64,000 bases of DNA from positions 19,296 to 83,295 of the forward strand of contig JAGAKI010000066.1 in the NCBI GenBank assembly GCA_017625695.1, written 5' to 3'. The stretch comes from Clostridia bacterium. GTDB lineage: Bacteria; Bacillota; Clostridia; UMGS1840. Under the pieces are notes generated by a model that was given only the letters and a program-made list of their open reading frames with translations, made no database searches and had not been told where the DNA came from. The position numbers were made by a program, and so were the translations under genes. Numbering within the stretch: position 1 is the first letter of the stretch; each line of letters starts with the position of its first letter. Below are positions 36,561 through 45,032 of the stretch, piece by piece.

Positions 36561-36635
36561 TGTCATTCCGAGTGCAGCGAGGAATCTCGTATTCCAAAAG
36601 AGATTCTTCGGTCGCGTTACTTTCTCAGAATGACA
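36561..36635. repeat. Palindromic interspersed repeat (MITE/REP-like)
   Basis: 75 bases with terminal inverted repeats: TGTCATTCCGAG at the left and CTCAGAATGACA at the right, and an inner pair GAATCTC...GAGATTC. This 'TGTCATTC...GAATGACA' palindrome with GAGGAATCTC is of a type seen scattered in many Firmicutes and other bacterial genomes. Only one copy is in the window. It marks the edge of the accessory patch that follows. Confidence 0.75.
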
Positions 36636-36665
36636 TAGAGGGGATGTTTGATACTCGAAGTATTT

Positions 36666-36860
36666 TTACTTTTTATCGGTCAACCCTAAAATATAATCAG
36701 TAGATACCTTATAGTATTTTGAAAGAGCGATGAGAACCTCAATTGGTAATTGTCGTTGACCGTTTTCGTATTGGGAATAGGTATTCTGTTTAATATGAAG
36801 ATACTCAGCAAGTTCTTTTTGCGTAATATCGGAATCTTCCCGTAAATCTTTTAATCTCAT
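36666..36860 (-). CDS. Small XRE-family transcriptional repressor
   Basis: 64 residues, almost nothing but a Cro/CI-type helix-turn-helix: LKDLREDSDITQKELAEYL, NTYSQYENGQRQLP, ISKYYKVSTDYILGLTDKK-like end. ATG 36860 has AGAGGTGA 6 bases upstream; a GTG at 36869 is too close to that site. Divergent from the stalk-domain gene, with two palindromes between them, so autoregulation and repression of the neighbour are likely. Related proteins are common in phage, plasmid and accessory loci. Confidence 0.9.
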   Translation of the reverse strand: MRLKDLREDSDITQKELAEYLHIKQNTYSQYENGQRQLPIEVLIALSKYYKVSTDYILGLTDKK

Positions 36861-36890
36861 TTTTATCACCTCTGGAACTTATTATAGTAA

Positions 36891-36905
36891 ATCTCATAAT
36901 GAGAT
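36891..36905. promoter_or_regulatory. Operator-like palindrome 1
   Basis: Perfect 15-base palindrome ATCTCATAATGAGAT, overlapping the spacer of the minus-strand XRE promoter (its -10 TATAAT is at 36881-36886). Probable binding site of the XRE protein. Confidence 0.65.
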
Positions 36906-36906
36906 A

Positions 36907-36935
36907 TTGACTTTTATCTCAAATTGTGATATTAT
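36907..36935 (+). promoter_or_regulatory. Promoter of the stalk-domain gene with embedded operator 2
   Basis: -35 TTGACT (36907-36912), 17-base spacer, -10 TATTAT (36930-36935). The spacer carries TATCTCAAATTGTGATA (36915-36931), an imperfect copy of operator 1 with centres 25 bases apart, so the repressor would block RNA polymerase directly. Confidence 0.68.
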
Positions 36936-36964
36936 AAAATAAAAATTCTCAAGGAGATAGCGTT

Positions 36965-37672
36965 ATGAAAAAAAGATTACAAGGATTTTTGACAGGCGTT
37001 TTGGTTGGCGCCACAGTGGTTAGCGGTGTTGCAGTTGCAAAAACGGGTAGTGAGACGATAGAAGCGATTTACAACAATATTAAGATTTATGTAGATGGAG
37101 TGAAAATTGAACCGAAAGATGCGAACGGAAATGCAGTAGAACCGTTTATTTATAACGGAACTACTTATCTTCCTGTTCGTGCTGTCGGAGAAGCAATTGA
37201 TAAATCGGTTCATTGGGATGGTACAACACAAAGTGTATATTTGGGGCAGATTCCCGGAGTATCACAAAGTTGGATGGATATATGTAAACCATATGAATAT
37301 GAGAATGGAAAAGAATATTTAATAAGCAGCAATAAAAAGTTTACAATGTCGGGGAAAGAATATACAAACGGTTTTACTTTGGATGCTTGTATATACAATT
37401 TAAAATCCTTTGCTTTATTTAATTTAAATGGTCAATATTCTACCTTGTCATTTAAAGTGGGACATATAGATAACACATCAAAGATAAATGGAGAATTAAA
37501 TGTATATTTGGATGGTAATTTAGCGAAAACTGTATCATTAAATCATGATTCGGGTGTTAAAAATGTCAATATTGCATTGAATGGAGCTATGCATATGAAG
37601 ATAGAAATTGTTCCGGAATATGCATGGTATGAATCTGGGCGTTATGGATTTGCAGAAGGTGTGTTCAATTAA
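36965..37672 (+). CDS. Secreted stalk-domain protein with NPCBM-like C-terminal domain
   Basis: 235 residues. Signal peptide or anchor (about 6-26, GFLTGVLVGATVVSGVAVA); copper-amine-oxidase N-terminal-like stalk domain (about 35-95, IYVDGVKIEPKD, FIYNGTTYLPVRAVGEAI); then a beta-rich domain (about 110-235) with the pattern of NPCBM/F5-8-type sugar-binding modules (TNGFTLDA, STLSFKVGHIDNTSKINGELNVYLDG, VNIALNGAMHMKIEI). Probably an extracellular binding protein; ligand unknown. AAGGAG precedes ATG. Controlled by the divergent XRE gene, an unusual partner for such a protein. Confidence 0.82.
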   Translation: MKKRLQGFLTGVLVGATVVSGVAVAKTGSETIEAIYNNIKIYVDGVKIEPKDANGNAVEPFIYNGTTYLPVRAVGEAIDKSVHWDGTTQSVYLGQIPGVSQSWMDICKPYEYENGKEYLISSNKKFTMSGKEYTNGFTLDACIYNLKSFALFNLNGQYSTLSFKVGHIDNTSKINGELNVYLDGNLAKTVSLNHDSGVKNVNIALNGAMHMKIEIVPEYAWYESGRYGFAEGVFN

Positions 37673-37711
37673 AAGGTATTAAAAAGTTTAATAAAATGGC
37701 TGATAGCTAAC

Positions 37712-37761
37712 AATCACCCCTATGGTAAAAGGAAAGAAATTACCATAGGGGTGATTTTTTT
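37712..37761 (+). terminator. Terminator of the stalk-domain gene
   Basis: Perfect 17-bp stem AATCACCCCTATGGTAA/TTACCATAGGGGTGATT, 11-base loop, then a T-run; 40 bases after the stop codon. Confidence 0.9.
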
Positions 37762-37809
37762 ATTAGGAAACGAATCATTCTGTTGACTTTTTTTAATGAG
37801 TTGAAAGAA

Positions 37810-39321
37810 CTACTCAATAATCAAATAACTGCCAACTTTTAAATTTTTGTCGTTGTCGATATTGTTTACTGCTTTTAAGCGGTCAACGGTAGTGGCATAT
37901 TTTTTGGCAATCTGAAACAGGGTATCACCGGGTTTTATAATATACGCAACGATAGGGGCACGGGAAATTTGAAGAGGAGCATCTTCATCTACCAAAATGG
38001 CTTCCACATATTCTTTGTCGCAGGTAGAATGTAAACAGATGTGATAGGTGATGCCGCTTCGGATTTCGATGCTGTTATGGTTGGAAATATGATAGGAAAA
38101 ATGCTGAAGTTCGATTTTGGCAGAGATGTCGGAACAGGGTTCGTTTTTTGGAAAATCACGGGACTGTTCAAAGGGGATTTCTTTTGTGACACAATGGATT
38201 CCGCCGGCGGTACGATATAAAATCCGACAGGAGAGAATGCCGTTTAAACGGATTTTTTGATGTTCTGCTTTGGCACCGGAGAGCAGAGGAGTACAGGTTA
38301 CATCTAAAATTTCTTCCAGTTGTGAATCGGAGACAGAAAGAATTTCTTTTAACGTGAAATTATCCTGCGGTAAAAGACAGCAATGTTCAAAGGCAGCAGA
38401 TTTTTTCAGCAGTTTCACCTGATAGTTGGGGCTGTAGGCATCGGTAATCAAAGAAACACTTTCCGGTTTAATGGCATGAATCTGTACGGTAATCATACCC
38501 TGGAAGCTGATGTTTTTTGCTTCGTTTTCTTCGTTTTCCAGGATGCTTGCGGTAAGAATACAAGGCTTTAAATCATAGGTAATCAGGTATTCATCTTCTA
38601 AGTCGCCCACATCTAAAATCTCGGTAAAGGGGGAAGAGAATTCTACGGTTTCTACTGAAGAAAGAGTAGAAATATAGAGCATTTTCACTTCAATATCCCC
38701 TTTGATAACAGCCTTATTGGAAATGGCTTTCAGTTCGGGATTTACGATGCGGACGGAGGTTTCTAAAATTTCCGAGACAGGAGGCTTTCCGCTTGGAAGA
38801 GGAAAGCTTAAGGCGTAGGGAAACTGTTCCTGCCGTAGTACGGGAGTGGAGTAGGTGTCTACTACTTCGCACAGAGTTTGCAGATGATTTCCCGGATAGC
38901 TTGGCTCGGGAAGACGGATATTTTCTACAAGATTTACTGTGAGAGTTAAATGCCCTCGGATTCCCAGCTTTCTTGAGTTAATCAGAACGGGAGAGTGGGG
39001 AGTAACGTGAAGTTCTATCTCAGAACCGTCCCAGCTTAATTCCGACGGTAAATCAGCTTTGATTCTTACCGTATCGGTATGGCTTAAGGCGGCGATCTGC
39101 GGTTCCTCCGATCCCTCGGGTAAGTACATCAGATTGGCACATACGGTTACGTTTGCTGTGAATAAGTTGTCCTTAATTTGGTAGTCGTTCATATATGCAT
39201 GAATGGTTTGGGACAGGATTTTTAAAATATCCCGTTTGGAATCCGGTACGTTCAGGTCCCATTCGATTTTTTGCGGGATGGATTGGCTCCAAACAGTTTT
39301 TGTTACGGTTCCTTCTGTCAT
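37810..39321 (-). CDS. sipL: SipL-like SPOCS (DUF3794) and LysM spore coat morphogenesis protein
   Basis: 503 residues: repeated DUF3794/SPOCS-type domains (about 30-430, e.g. FTANVTVCANLMYLPEG, AVIKGDIEVKMLYIS, IRLNGILSCRILY) and a C-terminal LysM (about 457-503, YIIKPGDTLFQIAKKY, LKVGSYLIIE). This architecture and length match the clostridial coat protein SipL, which tethers the SpoIVA layer to the forespore. The ATG has AAAGGAGAA upstream, and a sigma-E-type promoter lies about 55 bases before it, as expected for a mother-cell gene. spoIVA is not in the window. Confidence 0.85.
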   Translation of the reverse strand: MTEGTVTKTVWSQSIPQKIEWDLNVPDSKRDILKILSQTIHAYMNDYQIKDNLFTANVTVCANLMYLPEGSEEPQIAALSHTDTVRIKADLPSELSWDGSEIELHVTPHSPVLINSRKLGIRGHLTLTVNLVENIRLPEPSYPGNHLQTLCEVVDTYSTPVLRQEQFPYALSFPLPSGKPPVSEILETSVRIVNPELKAISNKAVIKGDIEVKMLYISTLSSVETVEFSSPFTEILDVGDLEDEYLITYDLKPCILTASILENEENEAKNISFQGMITVQIHAIKPESVSLITDAYSPNYQVKLLKKSAAFEHCCLLPQDNFTLKEILSVSDSQLEEILDVTCTPLLSGAKAEHQKIRLNGILSCRILYRTAGGIHCVTKEIPFEQSRDFPKNEPCSDISAKIELQHFSYHISNHNSIEIRSGITYHICLHSTCDKEYVEAILVDEDAPLQISRAPIVAYIIKPGDTLFQIAKKYATTVDRLKAVNNIDNDKNLKVGSYLIIE

Positions 39322-39374
39322 ATTGGTTCTCCTTTGGTATGTTTTTTCGAGCTTGCTCTTTTTATTTTCATTTC

Positions 39375-39403
39375 ACTATATGTGATTTTTTGTGGGAATA
39401 TAC
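39375..39403 (-). promoter_or_regulatory. Sigma-E-type promoter of sipL
   Basis: On the minus strand -35 GTATATT (39397-39403), 14 bases, -10 CATATAGT (39375-39382), close to the Bacillus consensus (KMATATT, 14 bases, CATACAHT). Best sporulation-sigma match in the window. Confidence 0.65.
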
Positions 39404-39484
39404 CGAAATGATTTCAAAAAAAGTATGATACCAAAAACGGATCAGAAACAAGGAGGAAAAATAGAAAAAAATGGTCGGATTCTC

Positions 39485-39513
39485 TTGCATTTTCTGACAG
39501 GCTATGTTATACT
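39485..39513 (+). promoter_or_regulatory. Promoter of the pur operon
   Basis: -35 TTGCAT (39485-39490), 17-base spacer, -10 TATACT (39508-39513) with an extended TG. The 75-base leader shows no purine riboswitch core and no PurR box that I could recognise. Confidence 0.75.
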
Positions 39514-39591
39514 GAATATGATATGTTGGGGTAGGATATTTTGATCCGAATCCGGCGAAATTTGAAATCATCAGGAAAGGAACGGTAAAAA

Positions 39592-40089
39592 ATGCCAAAA
39601 GTTGCAGTCATTATGGGAAGCGATTCTGATTTCCCCCAGTTAAAAGGATGTATCAAAACCTTAAAAGATTACGGAGTAGATGTTGAGGTAAAAGTAATGT
39701 CTGCCCACAGAACTCCCGAGGATGCCGCACAGTTTTCCAAAAATGCGAAAGCAAACGGTTTTGAAGTTATTATTGCGGCTGCAGGAAAGGCTGCTCATTT
39801 AGGCGGTGTTTTGGCGGCATTTACTACCTTGCCCGTAATTGGAATTCCCATTAAGGCGTCTACCCTGGACGGATTGGATGCGCTGTTATCCATTGTGCAG
39901 ATGCCAAAAGGGATTCCTGTGGCAACTGTAGCCATTGACGGTGGCGATAATGCAGCAATTTTAGCACTGCAGATTCTTTCCTTAAAATACAAAGATATCG
40001 AAGCAAAATTAGAAGCAATGAAAGAGAACATGGCAAACGAAGTTCGTGCCAAAGATAAAAAACTTCAGGATGAAGTTGCAAGCTTATAA
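39592..40089 (+). CDS. purE: N5-carboxyaminoimidazole ribonucleotide mutase
   Basis: 165 residues; rearranges N5-CAIR to CAIR in purine synthesis. [12 protein letters not shown] and MSAHRTPE are the phosphate and active-site motifs, with [22 protein letters not shown]. This class I-like enzyme normally needs PurK, whose gene is not in the window. GAAAGGAA precedes ATG. First gene of the operon. Confidence 0.95.
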   Translation: MPKVAVIMGSDSDFPQLKGCIKTLKDYGVDVEVKVMSAHRTPEDAAQFSKNAKANGFEVIIAAAGKAAHLGGVLAAFTTLPVIGIPIKASTLDGLDALLSIVQMPKGIPVATVAIDGGDNAAILALQILSLKYKDIEAKLEAMKENMANEVRAKDKKLQDEVASL

Positions 40090-40108
40090 GAAAGAGGGGC
40101 AAAAAACT

Positions 40109-41155
40109 ATGAATGAAGCATATAAACAGGCTGGGGTAGATATCCATGCAGGATATCGTTCCGTAGAACTGATTAAAGACAGCGTAAAGAAAACTTTTAC
40201 CAATGGCGTAATGACTGATATCGGCGGTTTTGGCGGTTTATTTGAATTGTTTAAAACCGGCAACTATACCAATCCGGTACTGGTATCCGGTACTGACGGT
40301 GTTGGTACCAAATTGAAAATTGCTTTCTTAACAGACAAACATGATACCGTTGGTCAGGACTGTGTGGCAATGTGTGTTAATGATATCGTGTGTTCCGGTG
40401 CAAAGCCCTTATTCTTCTTAGACTATCTGGCAGTTGGTAAAAACGTGCCTGAGAGAATTGCTGAAATCGTGAAAGGTGTCAGCGACGGTTGTATTTTAGG
40501 CGAATGTGCATTGGTTGGCGGAGAAACCGCAGAAATGCCCGGTTTCTACCCCGTAAACGAATATGACCTGGCAGGATTTTCTGTTGGTGTTGTGGATAAA
40601 GATAAAATCATTGACGGTTCTACCGTAACAGAAGGGGATGTGTTAATCGGTGTGGCTTCCTCCGGTATCCATTCCAACGGTTACTCTCTGGTAAGAAAAG
40701 TATTTGAACTGAATGGTCCCGAAGAAGAAGCTAAGAAAAATTTAGGCGTATATTACGATGAACTTGGCATGACGTTAGGGGAAGCATTAATCATCCCCAC
40801 AAAAATCTATGTAAAAACTGTACTGGCAGTACTGTCTCAGTATAAAGTGAAAGCAATCTCTCACATCACCGGCGGCGGTTTTTATGAAAACATTCCGAGA
40901 ATGTTGCCCGACGGAACTCAGGCAGTCATCAAAAAAGATTCCTTCCCCGTATTGCCTATTTTCAAACTGTTGCAGGCAAAAGGCGGTATCTCTGAAGAAA
41001 ATATGTATAACACCTATAATATGGGTATCGGTCTGTGTATGGCTGTGAACAAAGGCGATGCAGACGGCGTTATTAAAATCATCGAATCCTTAGGTGAAAA
41101 AGCATACATTTTAGGTACTGTGGAAAACGGTGATGCAGGAGTGAAACTGATCTAA
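40109..41155 (+). CDS. purM: Phosphoribosylformylglycinamidine cyclo-ligase (AIR synthetase)
   Basis: 348 residues from ATG 40109 ([16 protein letters not shown]), preceded by AGAGGGG; an in-frame start at 40046 lies in purE. Forms AIR from FGAM with [35 protein letters not shown] and [16 protein letters not shown] are diagnostic. Its TAA shares its last base with the purN ATG. Confidence 0.96.
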   Translation: MNEAYKQAGVDIHAGYRSVELIKDSVKKTFTNGVMTDIGGFGGLFELFKTGNYTNPVLVSGTDGVGTKLKIAFLTDKHDTVGQDCVAMCVNDIVCSGAKPLFFLDYLAVGKNVPERIAEIVKGVSDGCILGECALVGGETAEMPGFYPVNEYDLAGFSVGVVDKDKIIDGSTVTEGDVLIGVASSGIHSNGYSLVRKVFELNGPEEEAKKNLGVYYDELGMTLGEALIIPTKIYVKTVLAVLSQYKVKAISHITGGGFYENIPRMLPDGTQAVIKKDSFPVLPIFKLLQAKGGISEENMYNTYNMGIGLCMAVNKGDADGVIKIIESLGEKAYILGTVENGDAGVKLI

Positions 41156-41742
41156 TGAAAAAGATTGTGGTTTTAGTATCCGGCGGTGGCACCAATCTCC
41201 AGGCATTGATTGATGCGAAAGATGTGATTGTGTCCGGCAAAATTACCAAAGTAATTTCCTCCAAACCGGATGTGTATGCATTGGAGCGTGCCAAAAACGC
41301 AGGGATTCCCGGCGTGGTGATAGCAAGAAAAAGCTTTGCGGATAATGACAGTTATCAGAAAGCGTTGCTATCCGAGTTAAAAGCGGAACAACCGGATTTA
41401 ATCGTATTGGCAGGCTTCTTATCCATCATCGGAGAAGAAATAATCAAAGAATTCCCCGAAAAAATCATCAATGTGCATCCGTCACTCATTCCTTCGTTTT
41501 GTGGAGACGGTTTCTACGGACTGAAAGTTCACGAAGCCGCATTGGAAAAAGGGGTCAAAGTGACCGGTGCAACGGTGCATTTTGTAAACGAAATCACCGA
41601 CGGCGGCAGAATCATTCTGCAACAGCCGGTTATGGTGGAAGAAGGGGACACTCCCGAAGTGTTACAACGTCGGGTGATGGAACAGGCTGAATGGAAGATT
41701 TTACCCAAAGCCTGTGAGTTAGTGTTATCAGGGAAAGCGTAA
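41155..41742 (+). CDS. purN: Phosphoribosylglycinamide formyltransferase
   Basis: 195 residues; transfers formyl from 10-formyl-THF to GAR. VLVSGGGTNLQALID, the catalytic Asn-His region INVHPSLIPSFCG, and GATVHFVNEITDGGRII with the active-site Asp are complete. Overlaps purM (TAATG), so translation is coupled. Confidence 0.96.
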   Translation: MKKIVVLVSGGGTNLQALIDAKDVIVSGKITKVISSKPDVYALERAKNAGIPGVVIARKSFADNDSYQKALLSELKAEQPDLIVLAGFLSIIGEEIIKEFPEKIINVHPSLIPSFCGDGFYGLKVHEAALEKGVKVTGATVHFVNEITDGGRIILQQPVMVEEGDTPEVLQRRVMEQAEWKILPKACELVLSGKA

Positions 41743-41759
41743 GAAAGGAACCAGATAGA

Positions 41760-42464
41760 ATGAATCAGATTGCTAAATTACTGAAGAATAACTCTTATCC
41801 GGGCAGAGGTATCATCGTTGGAATATCCCAGGATGGAAAAACTGCCGTAACCGCATATTTCATTATGGGAAGAAGTGAAAACAGCCGGAACCGTGTGTTC
41901 GTGACTGAGGGAGAGGGGATTCGTACTGAAGCGTTCGACCCATCCAAATTAAGCGATCCGTCTCTGATTATTTATGCACCTGTTCGTGTGTTGGGGAACA
42001 AAACCGTGGTAACCAACGGTGACCAGACCGATACTGTGTATGATTTCTTAAAAGAGGGAAAAACCTTTGAAGAAGCTCTGCGTACCCGTGAGTTTGAACC
42101 CGATGCTCCCAACTTTACCCCCAGAATTTCTGCAGAACTGACGGTAGATGGAGGATTCTCTTATAAAATGTCTATTTTAAAAAGTGCGATGGGCAATGGG
42201 GAATCCTGTCAGAGATTCTTCTATGAATATTCCGAGCCTGTAGCGGGAGAAGGACATTTTATTCACACCTACAAATGTGACGGAAATCCCATTCCTTCTT
42301 TCTACGGTGAACCGGAACTGATAAAAATCAATGAGGATATTGATGCATTCACCAATACCTTATGGACCAACTTAAACGAAGACAACAAGGTTTCCTTGTT
42401 TGTAAGATACATTTCTTTGGAAGACGGTTCTTATGAAACCAGAATCATCAACAAAAATAAGTAA
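41760..42464 (+). CDS. purO: IMP cyclohydrolase, PurO-like
   Basis: 234 residues, similar to the archaeal-type IMP cyclohydrolase (PurO; NTN-hydrolase fold): NNSYPGRGIIVGIS start, YFIMGRSENSRNRVF, LIIYAPVRVLGNKTVVTNGDQTD. It would close the ring of FAICAR to make IMP, the last purine step. This fills the role of the missing PurH N-terminal domain, as the next gene encodes only the transformylase half. In most bacteria one bifunctional PurH does both. Located 17 bases after purN, RBS GAAAGGAA. Confidence 0.88.
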   Translation: MNQIAKLLKNNSYPGRGIIVGISQDGKTAVTAYFIMGRSENSRNRVFVTEGEGIRTEAFDPSKLSDPSLIIYAPVRVLGNKTVVTNGDQTDTVYDFLKEGKTFEEALRTREFEPDAPNFTPRISAELTVDGGFSYKMSILKSAMGNGESCQRFFYEYSEPVAGEGHFIHTYKCDGNPIPSFYGEPELIKINEDIDAFTNTLWTNLNEDNKVSLFVRYISLEDGSYETRIINKNK

Positions 42465-42486
42465 ACATAGGAAAGGACCGAGGAGC

Positions 42487-43659
42487 ATGAAAGAATTAGA
42501 ATTAAAATACGGTTGTAATCCCAATCAGAAACCCTCCAGAATTTTTACGGAAGAATATGACCTGCCTATCACAATTTTAAACGGCAGACCCGGTTATATT
42601 AACTTTTTGGATGCTTTTAACAGCTGGCAGCTGGTAAAAGAATTAAAAGAAGCAACAGGTCTTCCTGCGGCAGCATCGTTTAAACATGTAAGTCCTGCAG
42701 GTGCAGCAGTTGGATTACCCCTTTCCGATTTAGAAAAGAAAATTAACTTCGTGGAAGAGTTCGAGCTTTCTCCCATGGCTTGTGCATACGCAAGAGCAAG
42801 AGGGGCAGACAGAATGTCTTCCTACGGTGATTTTATCGCATTGTCTGATACTTGTGATAAAGAAACTGCTTTCATTATTGCCAAGGAAGTTTCTGATGGT
42901 ATTATCGCACCCGATTATACCCCTGAGGCGCTGGAAATCTTGAAATCCAAGAGAAAAGGCGGCTATACTGTCATTCAGATTGACAAGGATTTCACTCCCA
43001 AGCCTGTTGAACGTCGTGATGTGTTTGGGATCACCTTTGAGCAGGGAAGAAACGAATTGAAAATTGATGAAACTATGTTGACCAATTTTGTGACTGACGT
43101 AAAATCTTTCCCCGACAGTGCAAAAATTGACCTGATGATTGCGTTAATTACTTTAAAATATACCCAATCCAACTCCGTTTGTTATGCAAAAGGCGGACAG
43201 GTAATTGGTGTGGGGGCAGGACAGCAGTCCCGTATTCACTGTACCAGACTGGCCGGAAACAAAGCAGACGTTTGGTATTTAAGACAGCATGAGAAAGTAT
43301 TAAACTTGAAATTCAAACCCGACATTCGCCGTCCCGACCGTGATAACACCATTGACGTGTATATTTCCGATGAATATATGGATGTATTGGAAAATGGCGT
43401 ATGGGAACAGTTCTTCACCGAAAAACCGCCCGTATTCACTCGTGAAGAACGTTTGGAATGGCTGAAAACCCAGTCCGGCGTATCGGTTGGTTCCGATGCA
43501 TTCTTCCCCTTTGGTGATAATATTGAACGTGCAAGAAAGAGTGGGGTAGAATTTATTGCACAGCCCGGCGGTTCCATTCGTGATGACCATGTAATTGATA
43601 CCTGTAACAAATACGGCATTGCAATGGTATTTACCGGCAACCGTTTGTTCCATCACTAA
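42487..43659 (+). CDS. purH: AICAR transformylase, PurH-like without the cyclohydrolase domain
   Basis: 390 residues from ATG 42487 (MKELELKYGCNPNQKPSRI); the start at 42433 overlaps the purO gene and is not used. Transfers formyl from 10-formyl-THF to AICAR. FKHVSPAGAAVG carries the catalytic Lys-His pair; KYTQSNSVCYAKGGQVIGVGAGQQSRIHC and GGSIRDDHVID are also typical. The MGS-like N-terminal cyclohydrolase domain is absent and not a truncation: the protein begins at the normal domain edge and PurO is encoded next door. Confidence 0.93.
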   Translation: MKELELKYGCNPNQKPSRIFTEEYDLPITILNGRPGYINFLDAFNSWQLVKELKEATGLPAAASFKHVSPAGAAVGLPLSDLEKKINFVEEFELSPMACAYARARGADRMSSYGDFIALSDTCDKETAFIIAKEVSDGIIAPDYTPEALEILKSKRKGGYTVIQIDKDFTPKPVERRDVFGITFEQGRNELKIDETMLTNFVTDVKSFPDSAKIDLMIALITLKYTQSNSVCYAKGGQVIGVGAGQQSRIHCTRLAGNKADVWYLRQHEKVLNLKFKPDIRRPDRDNTIDVYISDEYMDVLENGVWEQFFTEKPPVFTREERLEWLKTQSGVSVGSDAFFPFGDNIERARKSGVEFIAQPGGSIRDDHVIDTCNKYGIAMVFTGNRLFHH

Positions 43660-43671
43660 AATAGGAAAATG

Positions 43672-43698
43672 ATAGGGGATTTTTCAAAAATTCCCTAT
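43672..43698 (+). terminator. Terminator-like hairpin between purH and purD
   Basis: ATAGGGGATTTTT pairs with AAAAATTCCCTAT over a single C and adjoining A, followed by TTCCTTTTG. The tail is weak; it may attenuate purD expression or be a processing site. Confidence 0.42.
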
Positions 43699-43733
43699 TT
43701 CCTTTTGATTAACGGATAGGAGAATGAAAGACA

Positions 43734-45020
43734 ATGAGTGAAACAAGTAAAAAAATATTAGTTGTTGGCGGCGGCGGAAGAGAACACGCCATTATCAAAT
43801 GCTTAAAACGGGATAATCCCGACCTTGCAATTTACTGTGCTCCCGGAAACGGTGGCATCGGACAGTTGGCAACTTTAGTTCCCATCAAAGCAACTGAAAT
43901 TGACAAATTGGTGGCATATGCTAAAGAAGAACAGTTTGATATGGTTATGGTTGCACCCGATGACCCGTTGGTACTGGGCTTGGTGGACGAACTGGAAGCG
44001 GCAGGCATTCGTGCCTTTGGTCCCCGTAAAAATGCAGCAATTGTGGAAGGAAGTAAAGCCTTTTCCAAAGAACTGATGAAAAAGTATAATATTCCCACTG
44101 CAAAATATGAAACCTTTACCGATGCAGATTCTGCTATCGCATATTTAAAAGCAGAAAACACCTATCCTGCTGTTATCAAAGCGGACGGGTTAGCACTTGG
44201 CAAAGGTGTTATCATTGCACAAAATGAAGAAGAAGCGGTAACTGCCATCAACGAAATGATGGTGGATCAGGTATTCGGTGCTTCCGGTACCACAGTGGTT
44301 ATTGAAGAGTTTTTAACCGGTCCCGAAATTTCTGTATTGGCATTTACCGACGGAAAAACCGTGGTGCCTATGGTATCTGCACAGGACCATAAGCGTGCTT
44401 ATGATAATGACGAAGGTTTAAATACCGGCGGTATGGGGACTTTTTCTCCCAGCCGTGTGTATAACGAAGATTTAGCAAAAGAATGTATGGAACATATCTT
44501 CCTGCCCACGATTAACGGTCTTCGTGCGGAGGGCAGACCCTTTAAAGGGGTGATCTATTTCGGTTTGATGGCAACCAAAAACGGCGTGAAAGTGATTGAA
44601 TACAATGCCCGTTTCGGTGACCCGGAAACTCAGGTAGTGCTTCCCAGATTAAAAACTAATCTTTTAACTATTTTTGATGCAATTATTGACGAAAAATTAG
44701 AGGAAATCAAGATTGAATGGGAAGATAATGCTTGTGTTTGTGTCATTATGGCATCCGGCGGATATCCTAAAAAATATCAGACCGGCTACGAAATCACCGG
44801 GATGGATCAAGCAGAAGAAAAAGACAATATTTTCATTTATCACGCAGGCACCAAAGCCCAAGACGGCAAGTTTCTGACTGCTGGCGGACGTGTGATTGGT
44901 GTGACTGCAACCGGTAAAAATTTAGACGATGCTATTAAAGAAGCATATGATGCCGTAGCGAAAATTTCCTTTACCGATGCACATTTCAGACGTGATATTG
45001 GGGTTAAAAAGTACAACTAA
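43734..45020 (+). CDS. purD: Phosphoribosylamine-glycine ligase (GAR synthetase)
   Basis: 428 residues, ATP-grasp enzyme joining glycine to phosphoribosylamine. GGGGREHAIIKCL start, the ATP-grasp core (VIKADGLALGKGV), and VIEYNARFGDPETQVVLP with metal ligands are complete. ATG with GGAG upstream. Last recognised purine gene; purF, purL, purQ, purS, purC and purB lie outside the window. Confidence 0.96.
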   Translation: MSETSKKILVVGGGGREHAIIKCLKRDNPDLAIYCAPGNGGIGQLATLVPIKATEIDKLVAYAKEEQFDMVMVAPDDPLVLGLVDELEAAGIRAFGPRKNAAIVEGSKAFSKELMKKYNIPTAKYETFTDADSAIAYLKAENTYPAVIKADGLALGKGVIIAQNEEEAVTAINEMMVDQVFGASGTTVVIEEFLTGPEISVLAFTDGKTVVPMVSAQDHKRAYDNDEGLNTGGMGTFSPSRVYNEDLAKECMEHIFLPTINGLRAEGRPFKGVIYFGLMATKNGVKVIEYNARFGDPETQVVLPRLKTNLLTIFDAIIDEKLEEIKIEWEDNACVCVIMASGGYPKKYQTGYEITGMDQAEEKDNIFIYHAGTKAQDGKFLTAGGRVIGVTATGKNLDDAIKEAYDAVAKISFTDAHFRRDIGVKKYN

Positions 45021-45032
45021 GAGGGGATTTTT

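Noticed and set aside
36541..36665. CRISPR-like repeat
   Set aside because: A single palindromic element, no repeat-spacer series, no cas genes.
39514..39591. Purine riboswitch before purE
   Set aside because: The three-way junction with the conserved loop bases and TATA...ATCC core was not found; the leader is only about 75 bases.
42433..42487. Truncated or frameshifted purH
   Set aside because: The transformylase starts at its domain border with a good RBS, and a PurO-type enzyme supplies the other step.
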